64,000 nucleotides of DNA from NCBI RefSeq assembly GCF_022370755.2, contig NZ_CP092364.2:4526001-4590000 (forward strand), read 5' to 3'. A program made the translations under genes and the position numbers. Positions within the stretch are counted from its first letter, which is position 1. Every line of letters begins with the position of its first letter. Source of the DNA: Mycolicibacterium goodii (GTDB lineage: Bacteria > Actinomycetota > Actinomycetes > Mycobacteriales > Mycobacteriaceae). Under the pieces are notes generated by a model. It was not told the origin of the DNA, ran no database searches, and was given only the letters and a program-made list of their open reading frames with translations. Positions 1 through 8,735 of the stretch are shown piece by piece.

Positions 1-1902
1 CCCTTTCGGCAGGAGATGCCACGGACCCTCGCCGGCCTGCGGATGCGCGGAGTATTCGTCGTACACCGCGAGCTCGTTCCCCACGCCGCCGTCGGCGATC
101 AGTTCCCGTCCTGCGCGCACCAGCGACGTCACGCCGCCGCCGCGCGCGGCGTCGACACGTAGCCGATAGTGCTCGTTGGCGATCGTGTCCCCCGGCAGCG
201 GTGACCACTCGGTGACCAGCCCGCTCCGGGAACCGTCGGACAGCCGGTAGGCCCGCCACCCGAGCGACGGCACGTCGCGCGCGAGCCAGCTCACCGTCCT
301 TCCGTCGTGCTCGACGACGACGGGCACCTCGTTGCCGTCGGTGTCGAGGAGCGCACCGGAGAACGGCTCATCGAGGTGGCCGGTGACGACGTCGGTGCGG
401 TTGTGCGCCACGGCATTCCACACCACGATCGACGCGTCGACAGCCTCGGACAACAGGGCCAGCGCGTTGTCGCGCGCCGACGTGCCCAGCTCCCACGCGT
501 CGCGCCAGCCGGTCAACAGGTCGAGGTAGACCTGATCGGACTCCGAGCCGGTGATGGCGTCGTGGTGGGCGCCGTAGGCCAACTGCACCCAGGCCTTGGC
601 GAGCGCGGCCTGCGGGTAGTCGGCACCACCGAGCAGGCCGGCGAACACCGCGAACCGTTCGGCGTCGAGCACGGCATCTTCGGCGGCGCGGTTGGCCTGC
701 TTGGTGTCGATGTAGGAGACGTCCTTGCCGGTGTAGATCGGGTTCATGTCGCGGGTCTGCGGCGACGGCGTGATCCCGCGCTCGTCGAGCTCGGCGCGCA
801 CCGCGGCGAAGAACTCACGGGGCAACGCGCACACGAACTTCGGCCACACGTAGCGGGCATTCCAGTCGCGGTGGATCTCGGTGACCCATTTGTTCGGCGG
901 CGTGTAGTCGGTGCCGACGGGCAACAGGACGTTGCGGGTCAGTGCGACCCGCTTGAGCCTTCCGAACAGCGCATAGGTGGCGTCCTCGGCCTCGGCGAGC
1001 GACGCCGACGAATCCATCCACCATCCGGCCGAGTAGTGCGCGGGCATGTAGTGCGTCAGCAGTCCGCGACCCGACGGCGCGATCCACTCGAACTCACTGC
1101 TGAACTGCATGCGCTCGGGGTCGCCGTCATTCTGCATCGGCCCCCACTGATGGTGCGGACCCCGGGCCCACGAGCTCGACGTCAGTCCGGCGTCGGCCGC
1201 CATCCCGGGGAATTGAGGGTCGTGGCCGAACACGTCGAGCTGCCACGCCGTTGCCGGCGCCGCCCGCAGGACATCGCGTTGAAAACCCATACCGTGCACG
1301 AAGTTCCGGATTGCCGTCTCCGGGCTCGTGAGGTTGGTGTTGGGTTCGTTGTAGGTGCCGCCCATGATCTCGACGCGTCCATCGGCGATGAAGGCGCGCA
1401 GGTCGGCACGGTCCTCGGGGTGGGTGTCCCAGTACGGTTTGAGGTAATCGACTTCGGCCAGCACGAACTTGTATTCCGGTTCGCGGCGCGCCATTTCGAG
1501 ATGCGCACGCACCAGGTCGAAGCCGTGGGTCTGCCTGCACTGCCCGGGCGGATCCTCGGTCCACACGCTGGTGTAGGCGGCCTGGGTGTTCCACCACACC
1601 GGGTCGTAGTGGAAGTGGCTGATCAGGTACATCGTCCAGCCGGGTTCGGCCACCGTGAACTCGAAGTCCAGGTCCGCGGCACGCGCCCGCCGGATCTCGC
1701 CGGGCACCGGCCGCTCGACCTCCACCGGCACCTCGACCACCCCGTCACCGGGACCGATGTGCGCGGAGCCCGAGATCCCGTCTCCGTCGACCGTGACCGT
1801 CGTCGGCATCGTGCACCCGCGGTAGGTCACCGCCACCACCTGCCGTGGCGCATCGACCGGTCCGGCGTACCGCTCCGTCGACTCCGCGGATGTGACGCGC
1901 AT
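1..1902 (-). CDS. GH38 alpha-mannosidase, 3' end beyond window
   Basis: Glycoside hydrolase family 38 enzyme; the family cleaves alpha-mannosides with a Zn-dependent retaining mechanism. The reading frame is open from ATG at 1902 to the window edge (634 codons), so the C-terminus is missing. Near residues 96-105 it has the family metal motif HFHYDPVWWN, with His98 and Asp100 as candidate zinc ligands. The motif QLDVFGHDP carries the predicted nucleophile at about Asp223. No signal peptide is visible, which suggests a cytosolic enzyme acting on mannose-containing glycans. The M. tuberculosis counterpart by position is Rv0648, next to the ABC1 kinase/lipG block, although here several genes lie in between. 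Substrate is not determinable from sequence. Confidence 0.9.
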   Translation of the reverse strand, partial: MRVTSAESTERYAGPVDAPRQVVAVTYRGCTMPTTVTVDGDGISGSAHIGPGDGVVEVPVEVERPVPGEIRRARAADLDFEFTVAEPGWTMYLISHFHYDPVWWNTQAAYTSVWTEDPPGQCRQTHGFDLVRAHLEMARREPEYKFVLAEVDYLKPYWDTHPEDRADLRAFIADGRVEIMGGTYNEPNTNLTSPETAIRNFVHGMGFQRDVLRAAPATAWQLDVFGHDPQFPGMAADAGLTSSSWARGPHHQWGPMQNDGDPERMQFSSEFEWIAPSGRGLLTHYMPAHYSAGWWMDSSASLAEAEDATYALFGRLKRVALTRNVLLPVGTDYTPPNKWVTEIHRDWNARYVWPKFVCALPREFFAAVRAELDERGITPSPQTRDMNPIYTGKDVSYIDTKQANRAAEDAVLDAERFAVFAGLLGGADYPQAALAKAWVQLAYGAHHDAITGSESDQVYLDLLTGWRDAWELGTSARDNALALLSEAVDASIVVWNAVAHNRTDVVTGHLDEPFSGALLDTDGNEVPVVVEHDGRTVSWLARDVPSLGWRAYRLSDGSRSGLVTEWSPLPGDTIANEHYRLRVDAARGGGVTSLVRAGRELIADGGVGNELAVYDEYSAHPQAGEGPWHLLPKG

Positions 1903-1919
1903 CTCAGAACCCTACGGCG

Positions 1920-2675
1920 TCATTCCGCGATGTCGATCACCAGCGCGCGGTGATCCGAGATGGGCAGGCAAGGCGCGCTGCACGACGCGGCCCGCAACGT
2001 GTGGTCGTCGGTGAGCACATGGTCGAGCTGGCGGCAGGGTGCGTCGGCGGGGAACGTCAGCGCCGATCCGAGCGCGCGCCACCGCGCGGGCCGTCCCGGC
2101 CCCATGTTGAGATCGCCCATGAGCAGCCGCGGCCCCGGGAAGCCCTTGAGGTCGCGGACGAGGTGGCGCAGCTGGATCCGGTTCCAGCCGGGAACGAACG
2201 ACAGATGCGTGTTGGCGACGCTCATGCACCCCAGCGGCGTGTCGATGCGCGCGACCACGGCCGCGCGGGGCTCCTCGTGCACGATCTGCACGCGCTTGAC
2301 CGCCGACAGGTACATCGGGAACCGCGTGGGAATGCGTGGGAGCCGCAGCACCTGCCAGTTCTCGACCGGGAAGCGCGACAGCAGCGCGATGCCGTAGGCC
2401 GCGGTGCCTGGCTGCTCGCGGCCCGTCGCCGCCATCCATGTGGCACCCGGTGTCCCGGAGATCGCGGCGACGAACCGGTGGTAGACCGCCCCCATCGCCT
2501 CGGCGGCGACCGCGGTCAGATCGGCCTTGCCGGATCGCGGTTGGTCCAGATCGACCTCTTGCAGCGCGAGGATGTCGGGGTCGAGTTCGGCGACCGCGGC
2601 GGCGAGCTTGCCGAGGTCGACGCTGCCTTCGTGGACGCTGCGTCCGTGCAAGATGTTGAAAGTGGCCACCCGCAT
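1920..2675 (-). CDS. Endonuclease/exonuclease/phosphatase family protein
   Basis: 251-residue member of the DNase I/EEP metallophosphoesterase fold. Signature segments are the N-terminal ATFNILHG, ALQEVD (metal-binding Glu, about residue 40), the central VANTHLS, GDLNM, and the C-terminal ISDHRALV with the catalytic His. No signal peptide or membrane anchor is visible. Members of this fold hydrolyse phosphodiesters in nucleic acids, inositol phosphates or sphingolipids, so the substrate is open. The frame is open much further upstream, but the ATG at 2675 begins exactly at the first beta-strand of the fold (MRVATFN), and the upstream extension would overlap the divergent gene. It ends 18 bp before the mannosidase start on the same strand and may be co-transcribed with it. 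Confidence 0.85.
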   Translation of the reverse strand: MRVATFNILHGRSVHEGSVDLGKLAAAVAELDPDILALQEVDLDQPRSGKADLTAVAAEAMGAVYHRFVAAISGTPGATWMAATGREQPGTAAYGIALLSRFPVENWQVLRLPRIPTRFPMYLSAVKRVQIVHEEPRAAVVARIDTPLGCMSVANTHLSFVPGWNRIQLRHLVRDLKGFPGPRLLMGDLNMGPGRPARWRALGSALTFPADAPCRQLDHVLTDDHTLRAASCSAPCLPISDHRALVIDIAE

Positions 2676-2729
2676 GGGTACCTGATACCCATCTGGACGG
2701 ACCAGACACGCTGACAGTCGGGACGGGAC

Positions 2730-3290
2730 GTGGTCGAACAAGAGCTCGATCGCAATGAGAGCCTGCGCGTCGCGCTGAAACGCGCGGCAGCGGCGTTCAA
2801 GACACACGGACCGGATTTCGCTCTGGCCGGCAGTTATGCGTTGTGGGCCTACGGCGCTCCCGAGCCCGTTCACGACGTCGACTTCGTCGTCGCCGAGACC
2901 GACGCCGAGGCCGCCGAGGTGACGTTGCAGAAGGCCGGTTTCCGGGTGGTACGCACTCCGGAGGACTGGCTGTTCAAGGCGTACACCGCCGATGACGCCA
3001 TGGTCGACGTGCTCTATCAGCTCAACGGGGTGCCCGTCGATTCGGCGACGCTGGCCACGGTCGAGGTGCTCGACGTGTGCGCGATCCGCATGCCGGTGTT
3101 GACGCCGACGCTGGTGATGGCGGAGAAGCTGAACTCGCTCAACGAACACCATTGCGATTTCGCGTCACTGCTGCCCGCGGCACGGGCCGTGCGCGAGCGC
3201 GTCGACTGGGAGACCGTGCGCACCGCGACCGCAGGCAACGACTTCGCGGTGGCGTTTCTGGTGCTGACCGACCGCCTGGGGATCACCTGA
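2730..3290 (+). CDS. Nucleotidyltransferase-like protein
   Basis: 186 residues from a GTG start. The N-terminal half contains AGSYALWAYG followed by DVDFVV. This is the G-S...D-x-D pattern of the minimal nucleotidyltransferase (Pol-beta) fold seen in MNT, AbiEii-like and related substrate-binding NTases. The remainder is predicted alpha/beta with no second recognisable domain. It is transcribed away from the EEP gene (divergent, about 54 bp between starts). No partner HEPN or AbiEi-like gene is adjacent, so a toxin-antitoxin role is not supported. Its function is unknown; an AMP- or NMP-transfer activity is only an inference from the fold. Confidence 0.75.
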   Translation: MVEQELDRNESLRVALKRAAAAFKTHGPDFALAGSYALWAYGAPEPVHDVDFVVAETDAEAAEVTLQKAGFRVVRTPEDWLFKAYTADDAMVDVLYQLNGVPVDSATLATVEVLDVCAIRMPVLTPTLVMAEKLNSLNEHHCDFASLLPAARAVRERVDWETVRTATAGNDFAVAFLVLTDRLGIT

Positions 3291-3307
3291 CCCTTTCTTG
3301 CGCGTTT

Positions 3308-3377
3308 CTTGCGCGAGCAGACGCCAAAGCACCCCAAATGGGTGGTTTGCGGGTACCTCCGCGTCTGCTCGCGCAAG
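3308..3377. terminator. Long hairpin between convergent genes (CGTCTGCTCGCGCA family)
   Basis: Perfect 17-bp inverted repeat (3308-3324 with 3361-3377). An inner 9-bp stem with one mismatch (3326-3334 with 3340-3348) makes the whole segment foldable. It sits in the 97-bp gap between the convergent ends of the nucleotidyltransferase and WYL-regulator genes, as expected of a bidirectional terminator. It lacks a long U-tract, as is common in mycobacteria. The right arm shares 14 bases, CGTCTGCTCGCGCA, with the hairpin at 13.8 kb. Confidence 0.65.
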
Positions 3378-3387
3378 ACAACGGCAG

Positions 3388-4356
3388 CTATGGCACACCG
3401 GCCGCGCGTCGCAACCGGTCGGCCATCGCGTGGACGGCGTCGATGAGCTCGGGCGGCTCCAGCACCTCGAACTCGTGGCCCACGGTCGCGAAGTACATCG
3501 CCAGGTGCCGGGGATCCTCGGCACCCGAGGTGACGATGCACGCGTCGGGACCATCCGGTTCGAATGTCGCCGTGCCCGGCGGGAAACGCTGTGCCACAAC
3601 CTGTTCCGGTGCGAAGTAGCGCACCCGCGCGACGTAGGGGTACGCCGAGGCGCTGATCGCCCGGCCCACATAGGCCGCGGCGTCGGGCGCCGGACGCGGC
3701 GTGAAGGTGGTGCCGGTTGCGCGCACCTCCGACATGCGGTCGAGCCGCAGGCTGCGCCAGTCGTCGCGGTCACGGTCGTAGGCCATCAAATACCACCGCC
3801 TGCCGGTGGTGACGAGTTGGTAGGGCTCCAAACGGCGTTGCGTGTGGTTGCCGCGGATGTCGGTGTATTCGGTGGTGACGTGCTCGCGATCGCGGCAGGC
3901 GCGGGCCAGGGTCATCAGCACCTCGGGCGCCACCGCGGAGTCCGTGGCATTGGGGCCCAACGTCACGGTGGCGTCGTGGACGGCCGACACCTGGGACCGC
4001 AGCCGCGCCGGCATGACCTGGTCGAGCTTGGACAGCGCCCGCAGCGCGGCCTCCCCCACGCCGGCGACGCTGCCCCCGGCGGCCAGCCGCAGGCACACCG
4101 CCATGGCGACGGCCTCGTCGGGGTCGAGCAGCAGTGGCGGCAGCGCCATGCCTGCGCCGAGCTGGTAGCCACCACCCTGTCCTCTGCTGGCATGCACCGG
4201 ATAGCCGAGCTCACGCAGGCGTTCGATGTCACGGCGCACGCTACGACCGGTGACGCCGAGCCGCTCCGCGAGCTCGTCGCCGGTCCAGACGCGGCGGGAC
4301 TGCAACAAGCCCAGCAGCTGGACGACCCGGCCGGTCGTGTCGACGGTGCGCGCCAT
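3388..4356 (-). CDS. WYL-domain transcriptional regulator (HTH-WYL-WCX)
   Basis: 322 residues in the DeoR-like/WYL architecture. An N-terminal winged HTH occupies about residues 5-60 (DELAERLGVTGRSVRRDIERL, recognition helix near 33-45). A WYL ligand-sensing domain lies around 140-225 with the motif RRWYLMAYD, and a C-terminal WCX-type extension follows. Such proteins bind DNA and sense nucleotides, ssDNA or other small ligands. It is divergent from the two DinB-fold genes, and a short inverted repeat lies in the 63-bp gap, so it probably controls them and itself. The ligand is unknown. Confidence 0.88.
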   Translation of the reverse strand: MARTVDTTGRVVQLLGLLQSRRVWTGDELAERLGVTGRSVRRDIERLRELGYPVHASRGQGGGYQLGAGMALPPLLLDPDEAVAMAVCLRLAAGGSVAGVGEAALRALSKLDQVMPARLRSQVSAVHDATVTLGPNATDSAVAPEVLMTLARACRDREHVTTEYTDIRGNHTQRRLEPYQLVTTGRRWYLMAYDRDRDDWRSLRLDRMSEVRATGTTFTPRPAPDAAAYVGRAISASAYPYVARVRYFAPEQVVAQRFPPGTATFEPDGPDACIVTSGAEDPRHLAMYFATVGHEFEVLEPPELIDAVHAMADRLRRAAGVP

Positions 4357-4378
4357 GAGACAAAGTCTGCCGCACTTT

Positions 4379-4397
4379 TAGGACCGAAGTTGTCCTA
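4379..4397. promoter_or_regulatory. Candidate operator, TAGGAC-N7-GTCCTA
   Basis: Perfect 6-bp inverted repeat with a 7-bp spacer in the short divergent region between the WYL regulator and the first DinB gene. Its position upstream of the 4420 start and close to both promoters makes it the best candidate binding site for the WYL regulator. No binding data can be seen from sequence. Confidence 0.45.
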
Positions 4398-4419
4398 TAT
4401 GACTGCCAAGGTAGGTCAC

Positions 4420-4956
4420 ATGGACATCGACCTGATCGCCGACCAGCTGGATTTCCACTGGGTCAACCAGCTGAGGCCGCGCCTGCACGGGCTGACCGAC
4501 GACGAGTACTTCTGGCAGCCCGTCGCCGACTGCTGGACGATCCGCGCCGACGGCTCCGTCGACTTCTCGTATCCAGAGCCGCAACCGGCGCCGTTCACCA
4601 CGATCGCGTGGCGACTCGCCCACGTCATCGTCGGCGTGCTCGCGGTGCGCAACCATTCGCACTTCGGCGGACCGCCTGCCGACTACCAGACGTGGCGCTA
4701 TGCCACCGACGCCCGAACTGCGCTCGACCAGCTCGACGACGCCTACCGAAATTGGATCACCGGGGTCCGGTCGTTGCGCGAGGATGAACTGCAGCGTCCG
4801 GTAGGCCCGGCCGAGGGGCCGTGGGCCGACCACCCCATGGGAGAACTGGTACTGCACATCAACCGCGAGGTCATCCACCACGGGGCCGAAATCGCCTGTA
4901 TCCGTGACCTTTACGCCCACCGATTCAACAAAACCGCCAACCACGAGGAGAACTGA
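4420..4956 (+). CDS. DinB-fold protein
   Basis: 178-residue four-helix DinB/YfiT-type protein, a fold used by mycothiol- or bacillithiol-dependent S-transferases and other metal-binding proteins. Candidate metal ligands are His in the N-terminal FHWVN region, His in WRLAHVIVG, and the C-terminal NREVIHHGAE. An in-frame ATG exists at 4399, but the one at 4420 has an AAGGTAGG-like ribosome site 5-10 bases upstream and leaves the operator outside the coding region. A second DinB-type gene follows after 3 bp, so the two form an operon. The biochemical role is not known. Confidence 0.8.
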   Translation: MDIDLIADQLDFHWVNQLRPRLHGLTDDEYFWQPVADCWTIRADGSVDFSYPEPQPAPFTTIAWRLAHVIVGVLAVRNHSHFGGPPADYQTWRYATDARTALDQLDDAYRNWITGVRSLREDELQRPVGPAEGPWADHPMGELVLHINREVIHHGAEIACIRDLYAHRFNKTANHEEN

Positions 4957-4959
4957 GAC

Positions 4960-5568
4960 ATGCCCGGTATGCCACCGCCCGCCGCCGACGAGCGACAGAC
5001 CCTGATCAACTTTCTCGAGTTCCAGCAGAACGCGTTCATCGCCGCGGCCTATGGGTTGACCGACGAGCAGGCCCGGTCCACGCCGTCGGTGAGTGCGCTG
5101 TCGATCGGCGGCCTGATCAAGCACGCGGCCGGGGTGCAGAAAGGCTGGACCGACCGGGCCGCGTACGCACCCGACGCTCCGCCGCCGGACCCGCGCCCGG
5201 TCGAGGAGCAGATGGCCGAGTACGCCGATCAGTACACGATGCGTGACGACGAGACACTCGCCGGCCTGTTGAACGCCCTCAAGGCCCAAAACGCCGAGAC
5301 ACTACGGGTTTTCGCCGAACAGGATCTCGACGCCCCGGTGCCCGTGCCCCGCAACGTTCCGTGGTTTCCCGCCGATGTCGACCACTGGTCGGTGCGCTGG
5401 GTTGCCATGCACCTCATCGAGGAGCTCAGCAGGCACGCCGGGCACGCCGACATCATCCGCGAATCGATCGACCGGGCCACGATGTACGAGTTGATGGCGG
5501 CCGCCGAGGAGTGGCCCGAGACCGACTGGATCAAGCGCTGGCGGCCCGCCCCCGTCCAGACGGCTTGA
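4960..5568 (+). CDS. DinB/DUF664 family protein
   Basis: 202 residues with the DUF664 variant of the DinB fold. The segment IGGLIKHAAGVQKGW and the C-terminal EELSRHAGHADIIRES are typical of actinobacterial members and supply conserved His residues for a metal site. Relatives include mycothiol-dependent enzymes and many uncharacterised proteins. A GAGGAG ribosome site lies about 10 bases upstream of ATG 4960. It is translationally close to the preceding DinB gene and convergent with the TetR gene, whose stop lies 3 bp away. Confidence 0.85.
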   Translation: MPGMPPPAADERQTLINFLEFQQNAFIAAAYGLTDEQARSTPSVSALSIGGLIKHAAGVQKGWTDRAAYAPDAPPPDPRPVEEQMAEYADQYTMRDDETLAGLLNALKAQNAETLRVFAEQDLDAPVPVPRNVPWFPADVDHWSVRWVAMHLIEELSRHAGHADIIRESIDRATMYELMAAAEEWPETDWIKRWRPAPVQTA

Positions 5569-5571
5569 GCA

Positions 5572-6171
5572 TCAGCGCCCCAGGACCATTCGCAGCGCAA
5601 GGTCGACGACCACATCGAGGTCGTCGCCCAGGTTGCCGGCCAGCCACTGCTGGGCGAGTTCGGCCATCGCACCGGTGTACATGGCCGCGCCGACCTGGGC
5701 GGCGATCGGGTCGAAGCCGGGATTGAGGCGTCCGCCCTCGCTGAGGACGGCCTCGCGCAGCAGGTCCTGGGTCGCGGCGCGACGCTCGGCCAGCACCGGG
5801 TTGGCCCTGGCGTCGGTGAACAGCACGCGTCCGCGCCGCGGATCGGCCGAACTGAAGCCGAGCACCGCGGCGATGCCCGCGCGGGTCCTCGCCCGCAGCG
5901 AGGTTCCCGCGCTTTCCATCGCGGCCTCGACGTCGGCCGCCAACAGCGCACTGACCTGGTCGTACACGGCTCCTAGCAGCTCGTCGGTGCCGGCGAAGCT
6001 CTCATAGAAGTACCGCGTGTTCAGACCGCATTCGCGGCACACCGACCGCACCGACAGCGCCGCCTCGCCGCCATCGCCGAACAGCCGGAACGCCGCGTCG
6101 ACCAGCAGCGCGCGGCGCTCGGCCCGGCGATCCGTCAGTGGCACGCCGGCCCATCGGGTCGAGGTCGTCAT
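5572..6171 (-). CDS. TetR-family transcriptional regulator
   Basis: 199 residues. The N-terminal TetR DNA-binding domain covers about residues 15-62 (LVDAAFRLFGDGGEAALSV, then CGLNTRYFYESF as the recognition helix). A divergent all-helical ligand-binding domain follows. It is divergent from the MpaB-type oxygenase gene with 85 bp between starts, so control of that gene is the likely role. The ligand is not predictable. Confidence 0.88.
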   Translation of the reverse strand: MTTSTRWAGVPLTDRRAERRALLVDAAFRLFGDGGEAALSVRSVCRECGLNTRYFYESFAGTDELLGAVYDQVSALLAADVEAAMESAGTSLRARTRAGIAAVLGFSSADPRRGRVLFTDARANPVLAERRAATQDLLREAVLSEGGRLNPGFDPIAAQVGAAMYTGAMAELAQQWLAGNLGDDLDVVVDLALRMVLGR

Positions 6172-6256
6172 GCCTACAGCGTATGTCTGGTCACGCCCGT
6201 ATCCAATATGTATCGTTGGTTACAGCCGTGGCCAGATCTGCACGAGGAGCACGCCG

Positions 6257-7261
6257 ATGTTCATGCCGCACGAGTTCGTCGGACAGTGGCTCAACCAGAA
6301 GTTCGACAAGGACATCCGCAGGAACTACTTCCGCGGCATGCAGTTCGCCGAACCGGAGGGCGATCCGGGCTGGTTCGGACCGGGCAGTGCGGTCTGGCAC
6401 GTGCATTCGCACCTGCACGCGCTGATCTTCGGTCTGCAGTGCGCGGCCTACATGGAACGCCTCGACCCGTCCATCTACTGGATGGGCATGCACCACTCGC
6501 GCCTGGTGGAGCGCGACGAGAACGGCGTCGCGGTCCCGAAGATCGATCCCGCGGGCGCTGCCGTGCGACTCGGCCACTCGATCGCGTTCTTCATCGGCAC
6601 CGCATATGGATCCACCGAGACCGCGGAGCGACTCGCCAAGACCGTGCGCGCCATGCACCACACCATCAAGGGGGTGCGGCCCGACGGCGCGGCGTATGAC
6701 GCCGACGATCCGGACTGGTTGCGCTGGAACTACGCGACGGTGGCATGGGGGCTGGCGACGGCGCACGAGCTCTATCACCCACAACCTTTGCGCGGCAAGA
6801 AGATCGACAAGTACTACGGCGAGTTCGTCCGCGTCGGGCAGGCGCTCGGCGGCACCGACCTGCCGACCACCAAGGCCGAGACGCTCGACTGCCTCGCGTC
6901 GTACCTGCCCCGGCTTGCGCTGACCCATGGCGCGTCGATGGCCACCGGAGCGAACCTGCCCATGCCGCAGGCCGCGATCGACTGGGCGATCCGCGACACC
7001 ATGCCCAGGTGGGCCATGGAGTTGATCCAGCACAAGTCGCCCAACATCATCGAGCGCACGGCGCGGCGCAGCGTGGTGTGGTCGATCATCAACGGGCTGG
7101 AGTTCACGACGGGCCCCACGCCCGAGTTCGAGCAGGCGCGGGCGCGGGTCGCCGGCGGCGTCGACCCCGACCTGGCGCCCCACACGTGGCCCACCTACGT
7201 CCCCGGCACCGACCCGACGTTGAGCCGCGACGAGGTCGAGAAGAGCTTCGCATCGGTGTGA
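6257..7261 (+). CDS. MpaB-type (DUF2236) oxygenase family protein
   Basis: 334 residues of the ER-bound oxygenase MpaB/MpaB'/rubber oxygenase catalytic-domain family (DUF2236). The family binds haem b in the characterised latex-clearing protein and is suspected to carry out oxidative cleavage. Visible family features are the N-terminal GPGSAVWHVHSH stretch and the mid-protein RWNYATVAWGLATAHE with a conserved His. No secretion signal is seen. ATG 6257 has GAGGAG about 9 bases upstream; a second ATG lies two codons on. The TetR gene is divergent from it. Mycobacteria carry many paralogues and the substrate here is unknown. Confidence 0.8.
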   Translation: MFMPHEFVGQWLNQKFDKDIRRNYFRGMQFAEPEGDPGWFGPGSAVWHVHSHLHALIFGLQCAAYMERLDPSIYWMGMHHSRLVERDENGVAVPKIDPAGAAVRLGHSIAFFIGTAYGSTETAERLAKTVRAMHHTIKGVRPDGAAYDADDPDWLRWNYATVAWGLATAHELYHPQPLRGKKIDKYYGEFVRVGQALGGTDLPTTKAETLDCLASYLPRLALTHGASMATGANLPMPQAAIDWAIRDTMPRWAMELIQHKSPNIIERTARRSVVWSIINGLEFTTGPTPEFEQARARVAGGVDPDLAPHTWPTYVPGTDPTLSRDEVEKSFASV

Positions 7262-7313
7262 TGCACAGCACAGGCATTTTTGGCCCCACCGCGGCCTTTG
7301 AGACACTGCAGAC

Positions 7314-8735
7314 ATGAGCACTACGCCGGCGAAAACCAAGCATCGCGAGGTGGCAAGGCTGGACCGCGTGCCGCTGCCGGTCGAGGCCGCGCGCATCGGC
7401 GCGACCGGATGGCAGATCACCTGCACCGGGGCCCGGGTAGTAACCAACGTGTTCGGTCGCGGATCTCTGCAGCAGAAGATCGTCAAACAGATCCCGAAGA
7501 CGTTCTCCGACCTCGGGCCCACCTACGTGAAGTTCGGCCAGATCATCGCGTCGAGCCCCGGCGCGTTCGGTGAGCCGCTGAGCCGCGAGTTCCGCGGGCT
7601 GCTGGACCGGGTGCCGCCCGCGAACCCTGCCGAGGTGCAGAAGCTGATCCGCGAGGAGCTCGGCGACGATCCGCACAAGCTCTTCAAGTCGTTCGACGAC
7701 AAACCGTTCGCGTCGGCGTCGATCGCGCAGGTGCACTACGCGACCCTGCACAGCGGCGAGGAGGTCGTCGTCAAGATCCAGCGGCCGGGCATCCGGCGCC
7801 GGGTCGCGGCCGATCTGCAGATCCTCAAGCGCGGCGCGCGGCTGGTCGAACTGGCCAAGCTCGGTCAGCGACTGTCCGCGCAGGACGTCGTCGCCGATTT
7901 CGCCGACAACCTCGCCGAGGAACTCGACTTCCGGCTCGAGGCGCAGTCGATGGACGCGTGGGTGGCGCACATGCATGCGTCGCCGCTGGGCGCCAACATC
8001 CGTGTCCCCACGGTGTACTGGGACCTCACCAGCGAGCGCGTGTTGACGATGGAGCGTGTCACCGGCGTCCGCATCGACGACGTGGCCGCGATCCGCAAGA
8101 AGGGCTTCGACGGCACCGAGCTGGTCAAGGCTCTGCTGTTCAGCGTGTTCGAGGGCGGCCTGCGGCATGGGCTGTTCCACGGCGACCTGCACGCGGGAAA
8201 CCTCTACGTCGACGACGACGGCAAGATCGTGTTCTTCGACTTCGGCATCATGGGCCGCATCGATCCGCGCACCCGCTGGCTGCTGCGCGAACTCGTGCAT
8301 GCCCTGCTGGTCAAGAAGGACCACGCCGCGGCGGGCAAGATCGTCGTGCTGATGGGCGCGGTGGGCACCGTCAAGCCCGAGGGCCAGGCCGCCAAGGACC
8401 TTGAGGCGTTTGCTACACCGCTGACCATGAAATCGCTGGGCGATATGTCATACGCCGAAATCGGCAGGCAATTGTCGGCGCTCGCGGACGCCTACGATGT
8501 CAAACTGCCCCGCGAACTCGTGCTGATCGGCAAGCAGTTCCTGTACGTCGAGCGCTACATGAAGCTGCTGGCGCCCAAGTGGCAGATGATGAGCGATCCC
8601 CAGTTGACCGGATACTTCGCGAACTTCATGGTCGAGGTCAGCCGCGAACACAAGGAGATCGACGAGATCGGGGACATCCCGGCCACCGGAGCCGACACCG
8701 GGTCCGGGACCGCCGCGGGCGGGGACAGGGCCTAG
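7314..8735 (+). CDS. ABC1/UbiB-family atypical kinase
   Basis: 473 residues of the ABC1/AarF/UbiB protein-kinase-like family. The KxGQ motif is at about residues 73-76 (KFGQIIAS). The alanine-rich ASASIAQVH loop replaces the usual Gly-rich loop at about 142-150. VVVKIQRPG provides the catalytic Lys, HGDLHAGN the catalytic loop, and FFDFGIMG the metal-binding DFG. Family members act as ATPases or kinases in quinone and lipid metabolism. No C-terminal membrane helices are obvious. The lipG start follows the stop codon directly, so the two are an operon. By order this is the Rv0647c counterpart. Confidence 0.9.
   Translation: MSTTPAKTKHREVARLDRVPLPVEAARIGATGWQITCTGARVVTNVFGRGSLQQKIVKQIPKTFSDLGPTYVKFGQIIASSPGAFGEPLSREFRGLLDRVPPANPAEVQKLIREELGDDPHKLFKSFDDKPFASASIAQVHYATLHSGEEVVVKIQRPGIRRRVAADLQILKRGARLVELAKLGQRLSAQDVVADFADNLAEELDFRLEAQSMDAWVAHMHASPLGANIRVPTVYWDLTSERVLTMERVTGVRIDDVAAIRKKGFDGTELVKALLFSVFEGGLRHGLFHGDLHAGNLYVDDDGKIVFFDFGIMGRIDPRTRWLLRELVHALLVKKDHAAAGKIVVLMGAVGTVKPEGQAAKDLEAFATPLTMKSLGDMSYAEIGRQLSALADAYDVKLPRELVLIGKQFLYVERYMKLLAPKWQMMSDPQLTGYFANFMVEVSREHKEIDEIGDIPATGADTGSGTAAGGDRA

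Noticed and set aside
307..1953. Long plus-strand open frame antisense to the alpha-mannosidase
   Set aside because: The minus strand encodes clear GH38 motifs; the plus frame has a composition typical of GC-rich antisense frames and no family signature.
6191..7522. Minus-strand frame across the MpaB-type gene
   Set aside because: The plus-strand product matches DUF2236 throughout; the minus frame spans two genes and their gap.
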